From an uncultured Pelagibacteraceae bacterium (GTDB taxonomy: Bacteria > Pseudomonadota > Alphaproteobacteria > Pelagibacterales > Pelagibacteraceae): 64,000 nucleotides of DNA. A program made the position numbers and the translations under genes. The notes beneath the pieces were generated by a model that was not told where the DNA came from, did no database searches, and worked only from the letters and a program-made list of their open reading frames with translations. Position 1 is the first letter of the stretch; each line of letters starts with the position of its first letter. Positions 9,771-20,556 of the stretch are shown here, piece by piece. The stretch spans positions 124,001 through 188,000 of the forward strand of contig CACKNV010000001.1 in the NCBI GenBank assembly GCA_902601705.1. Direction: 5' to 3'.

Positions 9771-10715
9771 TTACCTCAAAATTTTATAAATTTCTGATGT
9801 TTTTTTTGAGGTAAATTTATCAATATAGGGAATAGATTTAATCAATTTGAAGTTGTCCTCAATATTGCCAGCACAATAAAGAACTAAATTACAGCCGGCT
9901 TCCAAAGCTTTTTTTGCATTAGAAATTAAATCATATTTAAGAGCTTTCATTGAAATGTCGTCAGTCATTAAAATTCCATTAAAACCAATTTTTTTTCTTA
10001 TGATTTTTTTAATTATTTTTTTCGAAAAAGTTGAAACATTTTTTGAGTCAATTTTTGAATATAGTATATGTGCCGTCATAGCCAATTTTGCTGTAGTTGA
10101 TTTAAATGGATAGAAGTCAATTTTGTTTAAAGTGCGTTCATCTAAACTCACTCTTGGTAATATTAAATGACTATCTTTTGATGAACAACCATGTCCAGGA
10201 ATATGTTTAATTACAGAAACTATATTATTAGAGCGACATTCCTTTATAGTTATTTTTCCTAAGTGTTTTATTATTTTGGTTTTTTCTGAAAAACTTCTTT
10301 CCCCTATAATTGAGTGAGTTTTTTTTCTAGAAACATCCAGAACTGGGATAGTATTTATACTAATACCAATTTTGTTTAATAGTTTACATAAGGATCTGAG
10401 ATATGTTTTATACAACATTACAGCAATTTTTTTATCTTTTTTATAAAGGTTCCCAAACATATTTGCATTAAAACCGTGATTGAAAATATTTTTAAGTCTA
10501 GATACTTTCACGCCTTCTTCATCTATCAAAATCGGAAATTTTTTATCTCCTGCGTGTTTTTGAATTTCTTTGACTAATTTTTGAGATTGTTTTAAAGATT
10601 TAATGTTTCTTTTAAATAAGATCAAACCCCAAGGCTTTTCTTTTGATAAAAGAAATTTTTCTTTACTGCTTAATCTTAATCCTTTGATGCTTATAATTAA
10701 TGCTTTTTTTCTCAT
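9771..10715 (-). CDS. nagZ: Beta-N-acetylhexosaminidase (GH3, muropeptide recycling)
   Basis: Family 3 glycoside hydrolase that removes GlcNAc from anhydro-muropeptides in the cytoplasm. 314 residues. Seen: LILFKRNI near the N terminus, IDEEGVKVSRL (family IDQEGGRVxRL), the catalytic loop IKHIPGHGCSSKDSH with its Asp-His pair, and the nucleophile segment MTDDISMKAL. No signal peptide, consistent with a cytosolic enzyme. Its ATG overlaps the stop of the upstream small membrane protein by four bases (ATGA). Confidence 0.93.
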   Translation of the reverse strand: MRKKALIISIKGLRLSSKEKFLLSKEKPWGLILFKRNIKSLKQSQKLVKEIQKHAGDKKFPILIDEEGVKVSRLKNIFNHGFNANMFGNLYKKDKKIAVMLYKTYLRSLCKLLNKIGISINTIPVLDVSRKKTHSIIGERSFSEKTKIIKHLGKITIKECRSNNIVSVIKHIPGHGCSSKDSHLILPRVSLDERTLNKIDFYPFKSTTAKLAMTAHILYSKIDSKNVSTFSKKIIKKIIRKKIGFNGILMTDDISMKALKYDLISNAKKALEAGCNLVLYCAGNIEDNFKLIKSIPYIDKFTSKKTSEIYKILR

Positions 10716-10975
10716 TCAGATTTAAGTAAATTCCAAAAACTCCTTGATTTATCATTTTTAATCTCATTTGAAAATCCATCATTAAATTCGATTACGTTTA
10801 AAGTATCAGATTCTAGAATTGGAAGATTAGAAATTTTTGCATTAATGATCTTTTCAATGTTATTTCTGTTAAAATTTTTTGCTTCAACATTTTTATTTGA
10901 TGAATAATATTTATATGTAGTAAAAAAAAAGATTAAAACAATTATTACCAAAAAAGAATTGATTAATTTTGTCAT
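10712..10975 (-). CDS. Small N-terminally anchored protein of unknown function
   Basis: 87 residues with one N-terminal helix (about 6-21, NSFLVIIVLIFFFTTYKYY) and a hydrophilic, probably periplasmic remainder with no motif I recognise. It is coupled to both neighbours: its start overlaps the argS stop (TAATG) and its stop overlaps the nagZ start (ATGA), which supports expression. In other alphaproteobacteria the slot between argS and nagZ usually holds a much longer SPOR-domain (peptidoglycan-binding) membrane protein, so this may be a reduced relative that has lost the SPOR domain. That is an inference from position only. Confidence 0.75.
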   Translation of the reverse strand: MTKLINSFLVIIVLIFFFTTYKYYSSNKNVEAKNFNRNNIEKIINAKISNLPILESDTLNVIEFNDGFSNEIKNDKSRSFWNLLKSE

Positions 10976-12696
10976 TACATTTTTTTTGGTAATGATACTC
11001 CAAGAATTTTCATTCCATTTTGTATTACCAGAGCGACAAGGTTAATAACTGATAGAATTTCTTTTCTTTTTATTTGATCTTTAATGATAAATTTATAGTT
11101 TTTATCCTCATTACCCCTACTCCAGTAAGAATGAAATAATGTGGACAGTTCATACAAATAAAAAGGAATTTTATGTAAATCAAATTTTCTTGATGCGGAG
11201 TCTATTATTTTTGGCCACTCAAAAACTTTTCTAATAATTTTTTCCTCCATTTCATTAAAATTTATTTGGTTTTCATTTAAAATAGAATTTTCAAATAAAC
11301 TTAAATTTAAGGTTCTTAAAAGAGAATTAATCCTAGCATATGCATATTGAACGTAAAAAACTGGATTATCCTTAGTTTTTTCTTTTACTTTATTAAAATC
11401 AAAATCCAACTCGACATCATTACTTCTATTGAGCATCATGAATCTTATTTGATCTTTTTCTACTTCATTTAAAAGATCTTGAGCAGAGATAAAATCTCCA
11501 GCTCGTTTTGACATTTTATATGGTTCCCCGTTTTTATATAGTTTTACAAGTTGGCATACTTTACAATTAAGTTTTACTTTGTTTTCAGATAAAGCTGATA
11601 CTGCAGCTGAGATTCTTTTTATATAACCGGTATGATCTGCCCCAAGTATGTTAATTAAATTGTTGTAATTTCTATTTACTTTATCCATATGATAAGCAAC
11701 ATCATTAGCAAAATAAGTCCAAGACCCATCATCTTTTTGAAGAGCTCTATCACTATCGTCACCAAATAAAGTTGATCTAAAAATTAATCTTTTAACTTTT
11801 TTCCAGTTTTCCTTAGTCTCTCCTTTTGGTGGCTGTAGAAATCCCTCATTTACAAAATTTTTTTCTTTTAGTTTTTTAATTGTCTTATTAACTAAATTAT
11901 TATTTACTATATATGTTTCTGAAAAAAAGTTGTCATGTGTAATGCCTAAGAGTTTTAGGTCTTTTTTAATTAACTCCATTGATGCTTTGATTGACTCTTC
12001 TTTTAAAAATTCAAAATCTTGTTTATAATTTTTGAAATCCATTTTTATATTTTTTTTTATTATATTTTCAGCAATATCTTTTATATAAAGGCCTGGATAT
12101 AAGTTTTCATTATTAGGGAATTCTTTTTTATATTTTATCTGTAGTATTCGGAAATGAACAGACTTAACAAAATTTTCAATTTGAGTACCATAATCATTTA
12201 TATAATATTCTTTCGTAACTTTGTTTCCATTAAACTTAAGCAAATTAGCTAAGACATCACCATAAATTGCCCCTCTACAATGTCCTACGTGCATCGGACC
12301 AGTTGGATTAGCTGAAACAAATTCAATATTATAAGTTTCATTACTTTTATTTGATCCATAAATATTATTTTTCAGGATTTCATTTATATTTTTTATTAAA
12401 GCTAATTTAGAAAGCTTAATATTTAAAAAACCAGGGCCAGCAATATCAATTTCTGAAAAGTTATTTATTTTATTTAAGAAAATGTCTTTGATCTTTAATG
12501 CTAGTATCTTTGGATTTATCTTATTTTTTTTTCCAAGCACCATAGCAATATTGCAAGATAAATCGAAATTAAACTGTTCTGGTGGCACTTCTAAATTAAC
12601 CCCATGCAAATCATCAACATCTTTTAATTTAAGAGAGTCTTTTTCAGAAATTATAAGTTTTTTAATTTCAGATAGATGATGTTCAAAAATGTTCAT
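10975..12696 (-). CDS. argS: Arginine--tRNA ligase
   Basis: Class I synthetase charging tRNA-Arg. 573 residues. Seen: the N-terminal ArgRS additional domain, the HIGH-like site ANPTGPMHVGHCRGA at about 128-142, the KMSKR loop (GEPYKMSKRAGDFISA) and the C-terminal DALR anticodon-binding domain ending LGVSLPKKM, with the usual terminal Met. It overlaps the dgt stop by four bases at its start. Confidence 0.97.
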   Translation of the reverse strand: MNIFEHHLSEIKKLIISEKDSLKLKDVDDLHGVNLEVPPEQFNFDLSCNIAMVLGKKNKINPKILALKIKDIFLNKINNFSEIDIAGPGFLNIKLSKLALIKNINEILKNNIYGSNKSNETYNIEFVSANPTGPMHVGHCRGAIYGDVLANLLKFNGNKVTKEYYINDYGTQIENFVKSVHFRILQIKYKKEFPNNENLYPGLYIKDIAENIIKKNIKMDFKNYKQDFEFLKEESIKASMELIKKDLKLLGITHDNFFSETYIVNNNLVNKTIKKLKEKNFVNEGFLQPPKGETKENWKKVKRLIFRSTLFGDDSDRALQKDDGSWTYFANDVAYHMDKVNRNYNNLINILGADHTGYIKRISAAVSALSENKVKLNCKVCQLVKLYKNGEPYKMSKRAGDFISAQDLLNEVEKDQIRFMMLNRSNDVELDFDFNKVKEKTKDNPVFYVQYAYARINSLLRTLNLSLFENSILNENQINFNEMEEKIIRKVFEWPKIIDSASRKFDLHKIPFYLYELSTLFHSYWSRGNEDKNYKFIIKDQIKRKEILSVINLVALVIQNGMKILGVSLPKKM

Positions 12697-13832
12697 TTTA
12701 TTTGATTATATAGATTTATTGCATATCTATCAGTCATTCCAGCAATATAATCACAAATAATTCGCTCTATATTTGAATTATTGTATTTTTGAGTATCAAT
12801 ATATTTTTTTGGATTTCTTTTTATTTGTAAAAACAATTTTGTTATTACTTCTCTTCCATAATTTGTTTTTGAATTTACGTTTTTATGAAAATACATTTTT
12901 TGTTTAAGAAAAGTTTTTATTTTCTTGTCAAATTGTTGCATGGGTTTTGAGAAATTAACTAGTTTATTTTTTGCTTTGTAAATATCATTTAAATTCTTGA
13001 TCTTATAGAGTCTTATATTTTTTTTGGTTGTATTAATAACATCACTTACCATTTCATTAATTATTTCTCTTATAATTTGTCTGATTACTAGATCAATGGA
13101 ATATCTTTTTAATTTTTTTTTATGTTTTGATATAATTTTATCAAGTACTGGTATACTTGTTAAATCGTCTAAATTAAACAAATTTGATTTTAATCCATCT
13201 TCAAGATCATGACTGTTATAAGCTATATCATCTGATATAGAAGAAATTTGAGCTTCGAGAGATGAATATAAAGAAAAATTAATTTTTTTTTTAAAAAAAT
13301 TATTTCCTAAAATTCTATTAAATTTGGTCAAATCTTTAATTGGTCCATTATGTTTAATTAAGCCATCTAATGTTTCAATTGATAGATTGAGGCCTTTAAA
13401 ATCATAATATCTATTTTCTAAAATTGTAATTATTCTAAGGGTTTGTATGTTGTGATCAAATCCACCAAAATTATTCATACAATCATTTAAAGCTTCCTCA
13501 CCAGCATGACCAAATGGAGTATGACCTAAATCATGCGCTAAACTTAAAGTTTCAGATAAATCTTCATTTAAATTAAAAAATTTAGAGAGTGTTCTAGCTA
13601 TTTGAGATACTTCAAGTGAGTGCGTAATTCTTGTTCGAAAGTGATCACCAGATGTATTTACAAAAACTTGGGTTTTATGCTTCAATCTTCTAAATGCAGT
13701 AGAATGTATAATTCTATCTCTATCTCTTTGAAAATCGTTCCTTAGATCGGTTTTTTTTTCTTTAAAAAATCTTCCTTTTGTAACTAAGGGTACTGCTAAT
13801 TTAGACAATATTTCAATTGATTTTTTTTGCAT
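12693..13832 (-). CDS. dgt: Deoxyguanosinetriphosphate triphosphohydrolase-like HD protein
   Basis: HD-domain dNTPase, releasing tripolyphosphate from dNTPs. 379 residues, matching the short alphaproteobacterial dGTPase-like group (about 390) rather than E. coli Dgt (505). Seen: RDRIIHSTAFRRLKHKTQVF, the first HD ligand in RTRITHSLEVSQIAR, and the HD motif LAHDLGHTPFGHAGE, then SSISDDIAYNSHDLEDGL. First gene of the leftward dgt-argS run; diverges from erpA across 38 bases. Confidence 0.93.
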   Translation of the reverse strand: MQKKSIEILSKLAVPLVTKGRFFKEKKTDLRNDFQRDRDRIIHSTAFRRLKHKTQVFVNTSGDHFRTRITHSLEVSQIARTLSKFFNLNEDLSETLSLAHDLGHTPFGHAGEEALNDCMNNFGGFDHNIQTLRIITILENRYYDFKGLNLSIETLDGLIKHNGPIKDLTKFNRILGNNFFKKKINFSLYSSLEAQISSISDDIAYNSHDLEDGLKSNLFNLDDLTSIPVLDKIISKHKKKLKRYSIDLVIRQIIREIINEMVSDVINTTKKNIRLYKIKNLNDIYKAKNKLVNFSKPMQQFDKKIKTFLKQKMYFHKNVNSKTNYGREVITKLFLQIKRNPKKYIDTQKYNNSNIERIICDYIAGMTDRYAINLYNQIK

Positions 13833-13870
13833 GCTTACTACATAGATTATATACTAGATATATTTCGTTT

Positions 13871-14185
13871 ATGGAAAAGAAATTAAATTTCACTGATCAA
13901 GCCTTAAATCAAATAAATTTGATAACCAAAGGCGATGAGAAAAAATATTTTAGAATCACCGTTCAAGGTGGAGGATGCTCTGGCTTTAAATATAGTTTTG
14001 GTTTTGACTCAAAACCGAATGAAGATGATATAATATTTGGAAAAACAATTATTGATAAATCCTCGCTAGATATTATTTCTGGATCTGTAGTTGATTTTAA
14101 AAAAGAGATGATTGGAGAGTCATTTGTGATAGACAATCCTAAAGCTACCGCTTCATGTGGCTGTGGCCTTTCTTTCTCTGTTTAA
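13871..14185 (+). CDS. erpA: Iron-sulfur cluster insertion protein (A-type carrier)
   Basis: A-type Fe-S carrier (ErpA/IscA family) that delivers clusters to target enzymes. The chosen ATG at 13871 (MEKKLNFTDQAL) gives 104 residues, the family norm; an upstream start at 13817 would overlap dgt and adds residues unlike the family. Cluster cysteines are in GGGCSGFKYSF and in the C-terminal ASCGCGLSFSV. In alphaproteobacteria this gene is commonly next to dgt, as here. Its stop overlaps the xth start (TAATG). Confidence 0.93.
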   Translation: MEKKLNFTDQALNQINLITKGDEKKYFRITVQGGGCSGFKYSFGFDSKPNEDDIIFGKTIIDKSSLDIISGSVVDFKKEMIGESFVIDNPKATASCGCGLSFSV

Positions 14186-14961
14186 TGAAAATTATTTCTT
14201 GGAACGTCAACTCTGTAAGGGCGAGAATAGAGAATATTAAAGATTATATTAAAGACACTAATCCAGATGTCCTTTTACTGCAGGAGATTAAAACTCAAAA
14301 TGAAAATTTTCCTAACGATGAGTTAAAGAAGCTAGGTTATACATCCTATGTTTTCGGTCAAAAAAGTTACAATGGTGTTGCAATTATTTCAAAAAATGAA
14401 TTAAAGAATGTAAATAATAACTTTATTAAAGATGATTTAAATCAATCACGAATAATCACTGCAGAATTAAAATTAAAAAAAAAAAAGATAGTACTGATAA
14501 ATATTTATGTTCCAAATGGAAATCCTGTGGATACAGAGAAATATGAATATAAAAAAAATTGGTTAAAAAAATTTATAACAAAGATTAAAAAAATATTTGA
14601 AAATAACCCAAATATTCTAATCGCAGGAGATTTTAATATTATTCCAGAAGAATTAGATGTTCATGATTTTAAAAGATATGAAAATGATGCTTTGGGTAGA
14701 TTGGAAATAAGAAAAAAATATAGAGAAATAATTAATCTAGGTTTCAAAGATGTTTATAGATTTAAAAATAAAACAAAACAAGAATATACCTTTTGGGACT
14801 ACTTTGCAGGTTCATGGCAAAAAAATTATGGTATGAGAATAGATCATTTTTTACTATCAAATAGTTTAATTGAAAATATCAAATCAATTAATATAAATAA
14901 AAAACCAAGATCCAAAGAAAAACCATCTGATCACACACCAATCGAACTTGAAATTATTTAA
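14185..14961 (+). CDS. xth: Exodeoxyribonuclease III
   Basis: Apurinic/apyrimidinic endonuclease and 3' exonuclease of base excision repair. Start chosen at ATG 14185 (MKIISWNVNSVRARI), coupled to the erpA stop. 258 residues. Seen in order: LLLQEIKTQ (metal-binding Glu), GDFNIIPEELDVHD, WDYFAGSW, RIDHFLLS and the terminal SDHTPIELE with the catalytic Asp-His. Its 3' end overlaps the 3' end of the opposite-strand manC-type gene by 8 bases, leaving no room for a terminator. Confidence 0.95.
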   Translation: MKIISWNVNSVRARIENIKDYIKDTNPDVLLLQEIKTQNENFPNDELKKLGYTSYVFGQKSYNGVAIISKNELKNVNNNFIKDDLNQSRIITAELKLKKKKIVLINIYVPNGNPVDTEKYEYKKNWLKKFITKIKKIFENNPNILIAGDFNIIPEELDVHDFKRYENDALGRLEIRKKYREIINLGFKDVYRFKNKTKQEYTFWDYFAGSWQKNYGMRIDHFLLSNSLIENIKSININKKPRSKEKPSDHTPIELEII

Positions 14962-16156
14962 CTCTTCCGTATATATCATGATATCTAACTATATCAGTTT
15001 CTTTTAAAATTGATCCTAGTTGAGCTTCAATTATTTTAACCGGTTTCTTATATGGATTTTCTATTCTGTGAATGGATTTAACTGGTATAAAAATAGTTTC
15101 ATTGGTTTTTAAAAAAAATTTTTTTCTATTAAGAGTTATTTTTGGAGTGCCTTGAGTTACTACCCAATGTTCAGAACGATGAAAGTGTTTTTGAAGACTT
15201 AAAACACCTTTAGGTTTTACATAAAGTTCTTTAATCAAAAAATTTTTACCGTTGTATAAATTTGTATATCTACCCCAAGGTCTGTAAAAAATATTTTTCT
15301 TTTTTTTATATTTATTCTTTAATTTATCATAGATTTTGCAAATTTCTTTCCAGCTACCTAGATCAGACCAAGGTATATTTAAGTTTATAGCATTTATATC
15401 TTTTGATTTTTCCAAAATTGCATAATCAAAAGAAATTGTCTTACATTTTAAAAAATCATTTTTATTAAGATAATAAATATTTTTTTTAAATTTTGCTTTT
15501 TTTACGGAATTAAGGCAATAATTAAAGTTTCTGTTTTGATACTTCTTAAAGTTATTAATTATTGATTTTTTAGTTAGAAAAAACATTCCTGAATTCCAAT
15601 TAGCATTTTTTTTAATGATTTTTTTTGCTATATCTAAATTTGGTTTTTCAATAAATTTTGAAACCTTGTATCTATTTCTAACCCGTTTTGATAAAAAATA
15701 ACCAAATTCAGATGAAGGGTTAGAAGGTTTAATACCAAATATAAAGATATTTTTATCTGTCAAGTATTTTTGGTGTTTTTTTATGGATTTATTAAACAGG
15801 TTTGTTTTCTGAATTAAATGATCTGATGTTAAATAAATTAAGGGTTGGTTGTCAGGTATTTCTTTTATTAACGCTGAACTGAGTATAGCAGCAGCAGTAT
15901 TTCTTTTTGCTGGTTCAAGAATAATTTTATATTTCTTAAAACCTTTAAATTTTAAATATTTTTTAATTTCTCTTATATATTTTTTATTAGTACTTATTAT
16001 TGGATAATCGAATATAGAATTTTTTATCCTCTCTAGAGTTTTTTCGAATAACGTCCAATTTCCAAAATCAATAAACTGTTTTGGTTGATGATGTTTTTGA
16101 TCAGGCCAAAGTCTCGTGCCAGAGCCGCCACATAAAATTACTGGACGTATTTTCAT
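14954..16156 (-). CDS. manC: Mannose-1-phosphate guanylyltransferase, bifunctional-type
   Basis: Makes GDP-mannose from mannose-1-phosphate and GTP; the fused cupin in this family may also isomerise mannose-6-phosphate. 400 residues, shorter than the usual 460-480 because the linker is reduced. Seen: the nucleotidyltransferase signature CGGSGTRLWP at about 9-18, the substrate segment FIEKPNLD, NSGMFFLTK, and a C-terminal cupin (RPWGRYTNLY, LQKHFHRSEHWVV, FIPVKSIHRIENP) with metal-binding histidines. It shares one base with ilvD upstream. GDP-mannose could feed glycan or mannosyl-solute synthesis; the window does not say which. Confidence 0.88.
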   Translation of the reverse strand: MKIRPVILCGGSGTRLWPDQKHHQPKQFIDFGNWTLFEKTLERIKNSIFDYPIISTNKKYIREIKKYLKFKGFKKYKIILEPAKRNTAAAILSSALIKEIPDNQPLIYLTSDHLIQKTNLFNKSIKKHQKYLTDKNIFIFGIKPSNPSSEFGYFLSKRVRNRYKVSKFIEKPNLDIAKKIIKKNANWNSGMFFLTKKSIINNFKKYQNRNFNYCLNSVKKAKFKKNIYYLNKNDFLKCKTISFDYAILEKSKDINAINLNIPWSDLGSWKEICKIYDKLKNKYKKKKNIFYRPWGRYTNLYNGKNFLIKELYVKPKGVLSLQKHFHRSEHWVVTQGTPKITLNRKKFFLKTNETIFIPVKSIHRIENPYKKPVKIIEAQLGSILKETDIVRYHDIYGRVK

Positions 16157-17874
16157 TAAATTTTTGAATATTCTTTAACTTCTTTTTTCTTACCTGGATG
16201 TGTTGGAGCACCGAGATAGGCAGGTCCTACTGTTTGAGCATATTTCCAAATCGTTCCCGACCCAAAACTTGATTTTTTTTCTTTCCATTTTTTTCTTCTA
16301 GCCTTTAATTGTGCTTTGGTAAGCCTTACATTGATTGATCCTTTTTTTGCGTCTATATCTATTACATCACCATTTTTAAGAAGTGCTATTGGACCGCCCA
16401 TTGCAGCCTCTGGACCCACGTGACCAACACAAAAACCTCTAGTAGCTCCTGAAAACCTTCCATCAGTTATAAGTGCAACTTTTTCACCTTTGCCTTGTCC
16501 ATAAATAGCTCCAGTTGTTGAGAGCATTTCCCTCATTCCTGGTCCGCCTTTTGGACCTTCGTATCTAATTATTATTACATCGCCGTCCTTATATTTTTTT
16601 GTCTGTACTGCTTTCATTGCATCTTCTTCATTATCAAAGCACCTAGCTTTACCTGTAAATTGTAATTTTTTTAATCCTGCGATTTTTACAATTGCTCCGT
16701 CCGGAGCTAAATTACCTTTTAATCCAACAACTCCACCATCTGGAGAAAGTGGCTTATTATATTCTCTTAAAACTTTTTGATTGGTATTAAAATTAATATT
16801 GGCTAAATTTTCTTTCATAGTTTTGCCTGTAACTGTCATACACTCGCCATGAATATATCCTCCGTCATATAAAGTTTTTAATAACATAGGAACGCCCCCA
16901 GCTTCCCACATGTCTTTAGCAACATATTTTCCTCCAGGTTTTAAGTCAGCAAGATAAGGTGTTTTTTTAAATATCTTTGCAACATCCATTAAATCAAATT
17001 TTACACCTATCTCATTAGCTAATGCGGGTAAATGAAGAGCTGCATTAGTGGAACCTCCAGTTGCAGCAACAATTGTTGCTGCGTTTTCTAAAGATTTTTT
17101 AGTAACTATTTCTCTTGGTTTAATTTTTTTCTCTAACAAATTCATAACTGCTTGACCGCTTTCATATGCATATTTATCTCTTTCCTCATAAGGAGCTGGC
17201 GTACCAGCTGAATAAGGTAAAGCCAATCCTATCGCCTCCGATACACACGCCATTGTGTTAGCTGTAAATTGACCTCCACAAGCCCCAGCACTTGGACAAG
17301 CTACTAATTCTAATTCTCTTAATTCTTCAGAAGACATTTTACCTGAAGAATGTTTACCTACTGCTTCAAACACATCTACAACTGTAACGTCTTTTCCTTT
17401 GAATTTTCCTGGCAAAATTGATCCACCGTAAATAAAAACACTAGGTACATTCAATCTCAACATAGACATCATCAAGCCTGGAAGAGATTTGTCACATCCA
17501 GCAATACCAACTAACGCATCATAACAATGTCCTCTCACCGTCAGTTCTGCTGAGTCAGCTATAACTTCTCTGGAAATTAAAGATGATTTCATGCCTTCAT
17601 GACCCATGGCAATACCATCTGTTACAGTTATCGTACAAAATTCTCTTGGTGTTCCGCCGGACTGTTTTACTCCTTTTTTAACTGACTGTGCTTGACGCAT
17701 TAAAGCTGTATTGCAAGGTGCAGCTTCGTTCCAAGTAGATACTACTCCTACAAACGGCTTTGCTACATCCTGTTCGGTTTCTCCCATTGCATAGTAAAAA
17801 GATCTATGTGGAGCTCTATCTGGTCCTAAGGATGTATGACGACTAGGTAGTTTTTTTTTATCAATTTTAGACAT
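16156..17874 (-). CDS. ilvD: Dihydroxy-acid dehydratase
   Basis: Fe-S enzyme dehydrating 2,3-dihydroxy acids to 2-keto acids in valine, isoleucine and pantothenate synthesis. The start at ATG 17874 ([15 protein letters not shown]) is preferred over one 7 codons upstream inside valS. 572 residues. Cluster cysteines are seen in [19 protein letters not shown] and [13 protein letters not shown]; the C terminus has [27 protein letters not shown]. It starts one base after the valS stop. Confidence 0.97.
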   Translation of the reverse strand: MSKIDKKKLPSRHTSLGPDRAPHRSFYYAMGETEQDVAKPFVGVVSTWNEAAPCNTALMRQAQSVKKGVKQSGGTPREFCTITVTDGIAMGHEGMKSSLISREVIADSAELTVRGHCYDALVGIAGCDKSLPGLMMSMLRLNVPSVFIYGGSILPGKFKGKDVTVVDVFEAVGKHSSGKMSSEELRELELVACPSAGACGGQFTANTMACVSEAIGLALPYSAGTPAPYEERDKYAYESGQAVMNLLEKKIKPREIVTKKSLENAATIVAATGGSTNAALHLPALANEIGVKFDLMDVAKIFKKTPYLADLKPGGKYVAKDMWEAGGVPMLLKTLYDGGYIHGECMTVTGKTMKENLANINFNTNQKVLREYNKPLSPDGGVVGLKGNLAPDGAIVKIAGLKKLQFTGKARCFDNEEDAMKAVQTKKYKDGDVIIIRYEGPKGGPGMREMLSTTGAIYGQGKGEKVALITDGRFSGATRGFCVGHVGPEAAMGGPIALLKNGDVIDIDAKKGSINVRLTKAQLKARRKKWKEKKSSFGSGTIWKYAQTVGPAYLGAPTHPGKKKEVKEYSKI

Positions 17875-17875
17875 T

Positions 17876-20524
17876 TTAATTAATACTTGATACAATACTT
17901 CTTAATTTTTCATCTTCAATAGTTAATTCTTTAACTAAATTTTTATCGTTTTGTACAATTTCTTTAGGTGCATTTGTCACATAAGCCTTATTTTTGAGTT
18001 TATTATTTAAACTAGATATTTGTTTATTAATTGTCTCAATTTTTTGTAAAATTCTCTCTTTTTGAGATCCTAAATTTACATCCTCATTAAAATTTAATGA
18101 AAGTTTTTCTTTAAGAACCAAGATGTCTATTGAATTTTTATCTCTTATCTTTGTCGTAAGGACGTTATTTACTCTACCAACCTGTTTTATCAAATTTATA
18201 TTTTTATTTACCAATTTTTTTAGTTTCCCTGTTTTATCATCAAAAAATATATCACAGAATAATTTTGGTGTAATTTTTAACTCTGCTTTGGTAGATCTAA
18301 TGTTAGAAATTATTTCAATTAAATCATTTATATTGTTTTGATTATTGCTAAATTTATTGATTATCTTAAAATCTGGCCAACTGGAACAGATTAAAAAATT
18401 ATTGAAAATCTTTTTATAAGCATTTAAAGACCATAAGTTCTCAGTGAAAAAAGGGATAAACGGATGAAGAATTCTAAGAATATTTGCCATCATAAATGAT
18501 GAGAAAGCTTTAGCCTCTTTAATTTCAATTTTATTTTTTGAATTAAAAATGGGTTTTAAGAACTCTAAATACCAATCACAATAAGAATGCCAAACAAATT
18601 GATATGCATACCTAGCAGCCTCATCAAACCTAAATATTTCAATATTTTTAGTGATTAAATTTTGTGTTTTTATAAATTCGTTGTAAATCCAATGATTTAT
18701 TGGAAGTTTGATTGAGTTTAAATTTACCTTTTTATCTAATTTACAATTATTAAGTTTTAAAAAATTATTTGCACTCCAAATTTTTGTAATAAAGTTTCTA
18801 TTTCCAGTAACTCTATCTTTTGATAATTTTACATCTCGTCCTGGAGAGGCCATAGAAATTAAAGTAAACCTCAAACTATCTGCTCCATATTCATTTATTA
18901 AATCTAATGGATCAATCACATTACCTTTTGACTTTGACATTTTCTGTCCCTTTTCATCTCTTACCAGGGCATGAACATACACTTTATGAAAAGGTGTTTT
19001 TTTTCTAAAATAATTTCCCATCATCAACATCCTAGCTACCCAAAAGAAAATTATATCAAAACCAGTAACAAGAACTGAAGTTGGATAAAATTTATTAAGT
19101 TCTTTAGTTTTGTTTGGCCATCCAAGAGTTGCAAAAGGCCAAAGAGCTGATGAAAACCATGTATCTAAAACGTCTGTTTCCTGTCTTAACTTAAATTTTT
19201 TTTTTCCATTTTTTTTCTTTGCTAGCTTTGTTGCATCTTGTTCATTTTCTGCTACAAAAATATTTCCGTTTTCATCATACCAAGCAGGTACTCTGTGACC
19301 CCACCAAATCTGTCGAGATATACACCAAGGCTCAATTTCATTCATCCATTGAAAAAATGTCTTAGACCAGTTGTTTGGGAAAAAAGAAGTTTTACCTTCT
19401 TTAACTATTTTTATAGGTTTTTTAGATAATTTTTTTGCATCTACAAACCATTGTTCTGTTAAAAGTGGTTCGATTATAGTGTTTGATCTATCTCCATATG
19501 GAACTTTATTTTTTATATTTTCAATTTTTACTAAAGAACCTTTTTCCTTCAATTTTTTAATTAAAAGCTTTCTTGCTTCAAATCTATCTAAACCATGAAA
19601 TTCTTTAATCCCATTTGTATTTATTTTGCCATTTTTTTCAAAAATATTTATTATTTCTAATTTATTTCTCTTACCAACTTCGTAGTCATTAAAGTCATGA
19701 GCTGGTGTAATTTTAACAGCTCCTGAGCCTTGTTCTGGATCAGCATAATGATCAGAAATAATTTTTACAGTTCTATTAACAATTGGAATTAGAACATTTT
19801 TTCCAATTAAATTAATATATCTTTCGTCCTTAGGGTTTACGGCTATTGCGGTATCTCCCATCATAGTTTCAGGCCTAGTAGTCGCAATTGTAATTTTTTT
19901 ATCAGAGTTCTCGATTGAATAATCAATATAATATAATTGGGATTGAACATCTTTTTGGATAACTTCTAAATCAGAAATAGCAGTTTGAAGTTTAGTATCC
20001 CAATTAACTAATTTTTTATCCTTATAAATTAGCTTGTTGTTATAGAGATTAACAAAAACTTTAATTACAGCTTTAGACAAATCTTTATCCATAGTAAATC
20101 TTGTTCTTGACCAATCACAAGAACAGCCTAATTTCTTAAGTTGGTCTAAAATAATTCCACCAGATTCTTCTTTCCATTTCCAAATTTTTTGAATAAATTT
20201 TTCTCTTCCTAAATCATTTTTTTTAATCCCTTCTTTTAAAAGATTATTTTCTACAACGGCTTGGGTTGCAATCCCGGCATGATCAGTTCCTGGCTGCCAT
20301 AGAGTTTCGAGGCCCTTCATTCTATTAAATCTTACTAAAACATCTTGAAGGCTATTGTTTAAAGCATGTCCCATATGTAGTCTTCCAGTCACGTTAGGTG
20401 GAGGAATTACTATGGAAAATTTTTTATTTGATTTACTTTTTTTTGGTTTAAATAAACCTTTTTTAATCCAAAAATCTGAGATTTTTTTCTCTTCTTTAGT
20501 GTGATTGTATTTTTTAAATTCCAT
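17876..20524 (-). CDS. valS: Valine--tRNA ligase
   Basis: Class I synthetase for tRNA-Val with an editing domain. 882 residues. Seen: [17 protein letters not shown] (HIGH box), the editing-domain segment [17 protein letters not shown], the KMSKS loop [17 protein letters not shown], the anticodon-binding domain, and a C-terminal coiled coil (about 815-882) that touches the tRNA. A 32-base gap separates it from the glycoside hydrolase gene upstream, so it may share that transcript. Confidence 0.97.
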   Translation of the reverse strand: MEFKKYNHTKEEKKISDFWIKKGLFKPKKSKSNKKFSIVIPPPNVTGRLHMGHALNNSLQDVLVRFNRMKGLETLWQPGTDHAGIATQAVVENNLLKEGIKKNDLGREKFIQKIWKWKEESGGIILDQLKKLGCSCDWSRTRFTMDKDLSKAVIKVFVNLYNNKLIYKDKKLVNWDTKLQTAISDLEVIQKDVQSQLYYIDYSIENSDKKITIATTRPETMMGDTAIAVNPKDERYINLIGKNVLIPIVNRTVKIISDHYADPEQGSGAVKITPAHDFNDYEVGKRNKLEIINIFEKNGKINTNGIKEFHGLDRFEARKLLIKKLKEKGSLVKIENIKNKVPYGDRSNTIIEPLLTEQWFVDAKKLSKKPIKIVKEGKTSFFPNNWSKTFFQWMNEIEPWCISRQIWWGHRVPAWYDENGNIFVAENEQDATKLAKKKNGKKKFKLRQETDVLDTWFSSALWPFATLGWPNKTKELNKFYPTSVLVTGFDIIFFWVARMLMMGNYFRKKTPFHKVYVHALVRDEKGQKMSKSKGNVIDPLDLINEYGADSLRFTLISMASPGRDVKLSKDRVTGNRNFITKIWSANNFLKLNNCKLDKKVNLNSIKLPINHWIYNEFIKTQNLITKNIEIFRFDEAARYAYQFVWHSYCDWYLEFLKPIFNSKNKIEIKEAKAFSSFMMANILRILHPFIPFFTENLWSLNAYKKIFNNFLICSSWPDFKIINKFSNNQNNINDLIEIISNIRSTKAELKITPKLFCDIFFDDKTGKLKKLVNKNINLIKQVGRVNNVLTTKIRDKNSIDILVLKEKLSLNFNEDVNLGSQKERILQKIETINKQISSLNNKLKNKAYVTNAPKEIVQNDKNLVKELTIEDEKLRSIVSSIN

Positions 20525-20556
20525 TTTGTTTGGTATTTAAAGATATATATCAGATT

